A DNA stretch of 18,577 bases, from positions 1 to 18,577 of the forward strand of contig DUIL01000002.1 of the NCBI GenBank assembly GCA_013330385.1, given 5' to 3'. Below the pieces are notes generated by a model. The model was not told the DNA's origin. It was given only the letters and a program-made list of their open reading frames with translations, and did not search any database. Source of the stretch: Candidatus Thalassarchaeaceae archaeon. GTDB lineage: Archaea > Thermoplasmatota > Poseidoniia > Poseidoniales > Thalassarchaeaceae. Below, in pieces: positions 14,062 through 18,577 of this stretch. The position numbers and the translations under genes are program-made. Each line of letters opens with the position of its first letter. Within the stretch, counting starts at the first letter, position 1.

Positions 14062-16764
14062 ATGATGAATCACAGTTCGTCAGCCCGAATTCTGGTCGTT
14101 TTGCTGTTGTTGACACTGTTTCTTCCGTTCGTTCAAGCAGAAGTTGAACCTCGCCTCACATCTAACACTATGGCTCAGGAGGCTGATGCCGACAATCCAG
14201 CCGAATACACTATCACAGTGCACAATGATGGTGATGACGATATGTCTGTTTCTTTATCTACTCAACAAGATGCATCTAACTGTAATGGTTTTTCATCTCA
14301 GATAGAGCAAGTATCGGGGACTATTGATGCGGGTTCCTCAGAATCAGTCACACTTACTGTATCAGTTACTGAGCAGGCCGATGGAGATTGTGAAACTACA
14401 GTCAATGCTCAAGCAACAGTATCAGGAGGGATACCTGGGACTCCAAAGAATGCTGATATCACAGTGACAACTACTGCAGGTGATGGTGGTGGCCTTTACG
14501 GAGTCAAACTGTCTACCGATGAGCCAAATGTAGAATATGATGGTGAGGACAGAGTTGTTTGGGATGTTGAAGTTGAGAATACAGGGGAGCAGGATAATGC
14601 GAATATCCAACTCGAGATAGTTTCTGATAATGACTGTGAATCAGACGATTTGACTGCAACCGTCGATCCATCTATTGTTCAATTGAACTCGGGTGATAAG
14701 GAGACAGTTGAAGTTGAAGTAGATGTTCCTGACGGGAGCTCAACTGAGGCCGGTGAACATTGTTTTATTTTGCAGGCCACAGTAACTAATGATCCGAATC
14801 AAGCAGATCAGGCATCAGACAATCTTACTCTTCAGCTTGATATTCCTGAGGTCAAAGAGTGTGACAGTCAACTTTCAACTTCTTCACATAATCTTGACCC
14901 CTTTGAATCTGCAACCAATAGTTTCTCCGTAGAAAATGTGGGAAATACAGAATGGACCGTAACAATGCAGGCAACATCTGCTGATGCAGATATTTCAGGC
15001 TGGGTCACTTTCGATAGTCCCAAATCAAAACTACTTTCCAAACCAGGAGGTTCGGAAGATAATCACGAATTCACATTAACAACATCTCCCGATGACTCTG
15101 TAGAAGCAGGCACTCAAGTAGAAATAAAAATCCGCGGAATGTCTAACCAAGGAGTTGGGTGTGAGAACATACTCACAGTTACAATTGGGCAGGTTCACGA
15201 TGCTAAATTATCCCTCAGCACCTCAAAAATTTCTAATGTCGAACCCGGAAGTTCCGGCACAGTAACAATTACGGTCGAGAATCGTGGAAATGGCATTGAT
15301 ACATTTTCTCTGACCACAGTTGAGTTGCCAGAGGGTTGGCAGGTATCCTTTTCGCAGTCCTCGGTAACTGTGAACAGTAAACACGATTCTAACAATAAGG
15401 CATCATTAAGCGCCGATATCAATGTTCCATCCAATGCACTTGCTGGCGATAATACAGTCATTTTTGGTGTCAGTGTTAGTGGTTCGACTACTATACTCGA
15501 TAGCAAGTCTCTAACAGTTTCAGTAGCAGCCAATCACGACTTAACTGCAGTAATGCCATCAACTCAGCAGACTGGGCGTTCGGGCCAAATAGTACAATTC
15601 CCTTTAGATATCACAAATACTGGTAATATTCAGGATACATTCAAACTACAGGTTTGTGATCCTCATGACAATACTGGCTGTAATCCACCTATGTGGGCAT
15701 CCTCCTACTCTGACTCATCTGGTAATTCAATTACCCAAGTAGTACTAGGGCCAGGGGAGTCGGAAAGAGTATTCCTCGACATTACAGTTGAGGGAGAGGA
15801 AGATGCTGACTCAGTGAATGTACTTTCTCGAGTTGCAATTTTTGGTAGTGGTGAAAAGGTCGAACAAGAAGTAAGCGTGATTGTTTCAAATTATGACTAC
15901 GGGATGGCTATATCTCCTGAAGAGCCAGGTTCTGTTGGCGGGGAATTAGATGTGGTTCTTCCACCAGGGGGTGTCATGGAAATTAGTTTCTGGGTTGAGA
16001 ACACAGGAAACTATCCTGGAGGAGACAATGCTGTAATTTCTATGACTGGAATGGAATCATCAGTACTAAGGAAGGTAATGATTGACGGAGTTATAGTGTC
16101 GGGTGATATACAAATTGCATCAGGAGAGCGTGTGTTAATTACAGTTCAACTAGAGGCCCTATCCGGTGTCTCAACCGGCACTACTGGTGTAATCAAAGTA
16201 AGTGCCTCTTCTGAGAAGAATGCAGCTCAGAGTACATTTGTAAATCTTAATTTTGAGGTGCGGACAATACATGATTTAAGATTCACACTTGAGGGTACTG
16301 ATTCCTTAATGACTGATGAAAAAACTAGTGTAGAGTTCATCTTACATGTTACTAACTATGGTAATGTTTTCGAAGAGGTTCAGATACTCACTAGTGATTC
16401 TTTACGAGGATGGACAGTCAATGTTATTTCCGAGGAATTCGACTTATCACCCGGTGAAACTAAGGAGGTTACCGTAAGGGTCACACCACCTGCAGACATG
16501 GTTCAGGATGACGCCTACAAGTTTACCTTGACCGTACAGCCCAAGGGTATGCCTGTAGCGGGTCAACCACTTGATTTGGAAGTAACAGCAGAAGTCAGCC
16601 CGGGTTTGAATTTAATTAGTGAAGAGAATAAGGAGATTCTCGTTTATGGTCTGACAATAATCGGTGCACTTCTAGTGGTTGTACTATTCCTTCGTTCCCG
16701 CTCTGAGAATAAGCGAATTATGGAAGCCTTAGATCCACAACCTAAGAGTCAAAACCAGAAGTAA
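14062..16764 (+). CDS. Surface protein of tandem NEW3/COG1470-like Ig domains with C-terminal TM anchor
   Basis: A type I surface protein of 900 aa from ATG 14062, or 899 from the adjacent ATG 14065. The signal peptide is about 1-27 (LLLLTLFLPFVQA). About seven Ig-like modules follow, with the pattern 'tvtveNtGn.....l......GW.v......l.pGes..v.v.v.vP' typical of NEW3 (alpha-galactosidase-associated) and COG1470 proteins. Module starts near 379, 492, 611 and 737 carry an H-D or Y-D signature (VHDAKLSL, NHDLTAVM, NYDYGMAI, IHDLRFTL). Cysteine pairs per module (74/110, 192/234, 267/367, 532/540) could form disulfides. A membrane helix at about 859-877 is followed by a short basic cytosolic tail. 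An in-frame TGA at 14059-14061 rules out an earlier start, and no close Shine-Dalgarno is seen. Likely a structural or binding scaffold beside the protease. Confidence 0.85.
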   Translation: MMNHSSSARILVVLLLLTLFLPFVQAEVEPRLTSNTMAQEADADNPAEYTITVHNDGDDDMSVSLSTQQDASNCNGFSSQIEQVSGTIDAGSSESVTLTVSVTEQADGDCETTVNAQATVSGGIPGTPKNADITVTTTAGDGGGLYGVKLSTDEPNVEYDGEDRVVWDVEVENTGEQDNANIQLEIVSDNDCESDDLTATVDPSIVQLNSGDKETVEVEVDVPDGSSTEAGEHCFILQATVTNDPNQADQASDNLTLQLDIPEVKECDSQLSTSSHNLDPFESATNSFSVENVGNTEWTVTMQATSADADISGWVTFDSPKSKLLSKPGGSEDNHEFTLTTSPDDSVEAGTQVEIKIRGMSNQGVGCENILTVTIGQVHDAKLSLSTSKISNVEPGSSGTVTITVENRGNGIDTFSLTTVELPEGWQVSFSQSSVTVNSKHDSNNKASLSADINVPSNALAGDNTVIFGVSVSGSTTILDSKSLTVSVAANHDLTAVMPSTQQTGRSGQIVQFPLDITNTGNIQDTFKLQVCDPHDNTGCNPPMWASSYSDSSGNSITQVVLGPGESERVFLDITVEGEEDADSVNVLSRVAIFGSGEKVEQEVSVIVSNYDYGMAISPEEPGSVGGELDVVLPPGGVMEISFWVENTGNYPGGDNAVISMTGMESSVLRKVMIDGVIVSGDIQIASGERVLITVQLEALSGVSTGTTGVIKVSASSEKNAAQSTFVNLNFEVRTIHDLRFTLEGTDSLMTDEKTSVEFILHVTNYGNVFEEVQILTSDSLRGWTVNVISEEFDLSPGETKEVTVRVTPPADMVQDDAYKFTLTVQPKGMPVAGQPLDLEVTAEVSPGLNLISEENKEILVYGLTIIGALLVVVLFLRSRSENKRIMEALDPQPKSQNQK

Positions 16765-16770
16765 TCCAAG

Positions 16771-16780
16771 TCTTTTATTT
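16771..16780 (+). terminator. T-rich putative archaeal terminator
   Basis: TCTTTTATTT begins 7 nt after the stop of the NEW3-repeat gene. Archaeal termination commonly occurs at oligo-T tracts, so this could end the surface-protein transcript. The same bases could also be read as a weak TATA-like element for the nuo operon. Confidence 0.3.
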
Positions 16781-16784
16781 GCTT

Positions 16785-16807
16785 AAAGTGGAAAAAGTAG
16801 CCACTTT
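16785..16807 (+). repeat. Inverted repeat in the spacer before nuoA
   Basis: AAAGTGG (16785-16791) and CCACTTT (16801-16807) form a perfect 7-bp dyad with a 9-nt centre. It lies just after the T-rich tract in the 138-bp spacer between the surface-protein block and the nuo operon. It could be an operator for a dimeric regulator or a 3' stem-loop. No direct evidence separates these. Confidence 0.35.
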
Positions 16808-16854
16808 GCTAGGGGCTTTGCCAACACTCGCATGGTTATGCTTATGACCGTATT

Positions 16855-16896
16855 TCAGGTGGGGCAGTCTGTCGGTCCCTTTGGGACCGTCAGGTG
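16855..16896 (+). promoter_or_regulatory. Palindrome flanked by TCAGGTG direct repeats in front of nuoA
   Basis: CGGTCCC - TTT - GGGACCG (16873-16889) is a perfect 7-bp, GC-rich inverted repeat ending 13 nt before the nuoA ATG. It is flanked by two copies of TCAGGTG (16855-16861 and 16890-16896). The second copy includes AGGTG at a normal Shine-Dalgarno distance from ATG 16903. The arrangement could be a leader hairpin controlling nuo expression or an operator dyad. The repeats are seen; the function is inferred. Confidence 0.4.
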
Positions 16897-16902
16897 TGTG
16901 CT

Positions 16903-17349
16903 ATGTCTACGGTTCCTGAAGCATACCTAGCACTAGCAGTAATGACTCTCGTTGGGATAGGTTTCCCCATAGGTGGATTCATCGCATCACGCTTCTTGAG
17001 GCCCACTCCAAGTACGAATGATAAATCCAAATTACGTTCTATTCTATTGCCTGGATATGAGACCGATCAGAGCCTGTACGTACGCCGTGATAGCACATAC
17101 GAGTGTGGTTCTGAACCAGTAGGTGATGCTCACATCAACTTCCACTTCCAGTATTACTGGTATGCCATCATATTCCTTGTATTCGATATTGCAGCCATGT
17201 TCCTTATCCTTGGGGGAGTTGTTGCCATACAGGAATCCGGTGGAGAAATCGACATCTGGGCTGCTATGACCACACTTACCGTATTCCTTGTAATAATGAG
17301 TCTTGGTGTTTGGCATGTTTTCCGCAAGCGTGGACGAATCTACATATGA
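16903..17349 (+). CDS. nuoA: NADH-quinone oxidoreductase (complex I) subunit A
   Basis: Membrane-arm subunit of complex I, at the junction with the peripheral arm near the quinone site. From ATG 16903 it is 148 aa, longer than the usual 115-130 because the loop after helix 1 is extended (about residues 31-65). Three hydrophobic segments are visible, at about 9-31, 85-108 and 120-140. The family loop motif YECGSEPVG (66-74) is present. In helix 2 the usual F-D-[VI]-E motif reads FDIA (94-97): the acidic Asp95 is kept but the conserved Glu is Ala97. The start is supported by AGGTG at 16892-16896. A GTG at 16894 in the same frame overlaps that ribosome site and is less likely. It is first in a nuoABC operon. 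Confidence 0.92.
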   Translation: MSTVPEAYLALAVMTLVGIGFPIGGFIASRFLRPTPSTNDKSKLRSILLPGYETDQSLYVRRDSTYECGSEPVGDAHINFHFQYYWYAIIFLVFDIAAMFLILGGVVAIQESGGEIDIWAAMTTLTVFLVIMSLGVWHVFRKRGRIYI

Positions 17350-17358
17350 GGTGATATG

Positions 17359-17955
17359 ATGAGTGATGACATTCAGAATTTTTCTGTATTCAACAGTCGT
17401 ATACTCGTAGATACCGTCGGCGACGTTACTGACGAGGCTCTGAAAGCTAGTCGGATGAAGGAGGTCATCGGTGTCCTTGGAGGACGCTTATTCAATTGGG
17501 GTCAAAGGAAGTCGCTATTTCCATTGCATTTGGGTATCAAGTGTTGTGCTCTAGAAATGGCCGCAGCAGGTGCTAGCCGCTTTGATGCGGAGAGATTCGG
17601 TGTATTCTTCCGCTCAAGTCCGCGACAATGTGATGTTCTTTTGGTAAATGGTCCTATTTCAAAGAAATTTGCAGACCCAATAGTTCGACTATGGGAGCAA
17701 ATGCCTGAACCAAAGTGGTGCATTGCTATGGGTGAGTGTGCTATCTCAGGTGGCCCCTACTTCCAATCTTACAATGTCCTAGAAGGCGTTGATACAGTGA
17801 TTCCTGTTGATGTTTACATCCCAGGTTGTCCGCCACGCCCAGAGGCGTTAATCGATGGATTTGGTAAATTACGTGAGAAGATTATCCGAATCGGAGCTGT
17901 TCCGAGCGAAGTCCGTCCAATGAACGAGGCGCCTTTGATTATTGGAGACGAGTGA
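17359..17955 (+). CDS. nuoB: NADH-quinone oxidoreductase (complex I) subunit B
   Basis: Peripheral-arm subunit holding the terminal 4Fe-4S cluster N2, which passes electrons to quinone. The 198-aa protein has the complete ligand set: Cys62-Cys63 in GIKCCALEM, Cys127 in GECAISGGPY and Cys157 in PGCPPRPEA. Other family hallmarks are RFDAERFGVFFRSSPRQCD and VDVYIPGCPPRPEALIDGF. Of two adjacent ATGs (17356 and 17359) the second is chosen, because GAGGTGAT (17348-17355) then lies at a more usual distance; the difference is a single Met. The spacer after nuoA is 9 nt and the Shine-Dalgarno overlaps the nuoA stop, so the genes are co-transcribed. Length and motifs are normal for the family. Confidence 0.97.
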   Translation: MSDDIQNFSVFNSRILVDTVGDVTDEALKASRMKEVIGVLGGRLFNWGQRKSLFPLHLGIKCCALEMAAAGASRFDAERFGVFFRSSPRQCDVLLVNGPISKKFADPIVRLWEQMPEPKWCIAMGECAISGGPYFQSYNVLEGVDTVIPVDVYIPGCPPRPEALIDGFGKLREKIIRIGAVPSEVRPMNEAPLIIGDE

Positions 17956-17966
17956 GGGGATTACAG

Positions 17967-18577
17967 ATGGGTAAGAAAGTTTCACCGGTTGCACAGCAAA
18001 AGGCTGCAAAATCTCTAGCCTCTGCTATCTCAAAGATTGATGGCGTCAGCGCCGAAGTAGATACTCGAAGTAGTGGAACTCAAGAACGACACACAGTCAC
18101 CAGTACATGTACTCCAGCTTCATGGCGAGGTCTTGCTGAGGTACTTGCTAGCAAGCACAATGTCGATTATTGTTCCATGATTACAGGTATACATTGGCCA
18201 GACGCTTCAGACAAGACCTGGGAAGTAATCTATCATTTACTACGTACTGGAGTTACAGACCCAGATGTTTTAGATGGTGTTGTTCAACCAAACATAACTG
18301 CAGCAGGAAGTTTGGAAGGTGGAGATGTACCTCTTGAAATCCAAATCAGTATTGCTCTACCAGATACTCGAACCCCTTCAGTAGACAGTGTTCAGGATAT
18401 TTGGGTCGGAGCAGATTGGAATGAAAAAGAGACATGGGATCTTGTTGGAATTGACTTTGATGGGCATCAAGGAATGCGCAGAGTTCTCAATCCTCACGAG
18501 ACTCCAGTAGGATATCATCCTCTTCAGAAGCAGCACAAATTGCGTTATCATGGACATGAGGAAATGTATGATGATGT
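17967..18577 (+). CDS. nuoC: NADH-quinone oxidoreductase (complex I) subunit C, 5' part
   Basis: Peripheral-arm 30-kDa subunit that packs against NuoB and NuoD. The frame starts at ATG 17967, preceded by GAGGGGA (17954-17960), which overlaps the nuoB stop, and stays open to the window end, giving 203 complete codons. The family is shown by the fold pattern of residues 45-130 (a STCTPASWRGLAEVLASKHN stretch, then MITGIHWPD) and by the NuoC signature NEKETWDLVGIDFDGHQGMRRVL, then PVGYHPLQK. The aromatic or Phe usual in 'WDxFGI' is Val here. An Ala/Lys/Ser-rich N-terminal stretch of about 25 residues precedes the domain. Whether the gene ends soon or is fused to nuoD cannot be judged, because the sequence is cut. 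Confidence 0.92.
   Translation, partial: MGKKVSPVAQQKAAKSLASAISKIDGVSAEVDTRSSGTQERHTVTSTCTPASWRGLAEVLASKHNVDYCSMITGIHWPDASDKTWEVIYHLLRTGVTDPDVLDGVVQPNITAAGSLEGGDVPLEIQISIALPDTRTPSVDSVQDIWVGADWNEKETWDLVGIDFDGHQGMRRVLNPHETPVGYHPLQKQHKLRYHGHEEMYDD

Noticed and set aside
16832..16930. 32-codon open frame overlapping the start of nuoA
   Set aside because: Short, Met/Val-rich, no ribosome site, no recognisable protein, and it runs out of frame through nuoA. Most likely chance.

Overview
The window looks like a chromosomal segment from an uncultivated marine planktonic euryarchaeon, most plausibly Marine Group II (Candidatus Poseidoniales, Thermoplasmatota). This is inference from content. There is an archaeal/eukaryotic-type ribosomal protein L15e, an archaeal-style PRC-barrel protein, a nuoABC run, and several very long Asp-rich exported proteins with C-terminal membrane anchors, one of them a subtilisin-like protease. 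All genes lie on the + strand and intergenic gaps are short (under 140 bp). I see no tRNA, rRNA, CRISPR array, insertion sequence or integrase.

Layout. (1) 1-1777: the 3' end of the L15e gene, a membrane-anchored alpha/beta hydrolase, and a small PRC-barrel protein. (2) 1861-16764: about 15 kb holding five consecutive exported or membrane proteins. They are an 855-aa protein with Ig/PKD-like modules, one membrane span, an acidic/proline-rich cytosolic linker and a zinc ribbon; a 1453-aa secreted protein of no recognised family with cryptic internal repeats; a 187-aa single-span protein starting 1 nt after it; a 1493-aa subtilisin-like (S8) protease with a membrane span and a cytosolic C4HC3 RING/PHD-like zinc module; and an 899-aa tandem Ig-like (NEW3/COG1470-like) protein anchored by a C-terminal helix. 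(3) 16903-18577: the start of a respiratory complex I operon (nuoA, nuoB, 5' part of nuoC).

How the parts may work together. The surface block reads as one functional neighbourhood: a membrane-tethered protease beside long extracellular beta-sandwich scaffolds, two of whose members carry zinc-binding modules on the cytosolic side. I infer a cell-surface complex for protein capture and degradation or for envelope architecture, with cytosolic docking or signalling. This block is the best candidate for an undescribed system. Nothing in the sequence proves that the products form a complex. Several gene starts in the block, and the nuo start, are preceded by short perfect inverted repeats. One of these overlaps the Shine-Dalgarno sequence, and two share a near-identical 13-nt motif.
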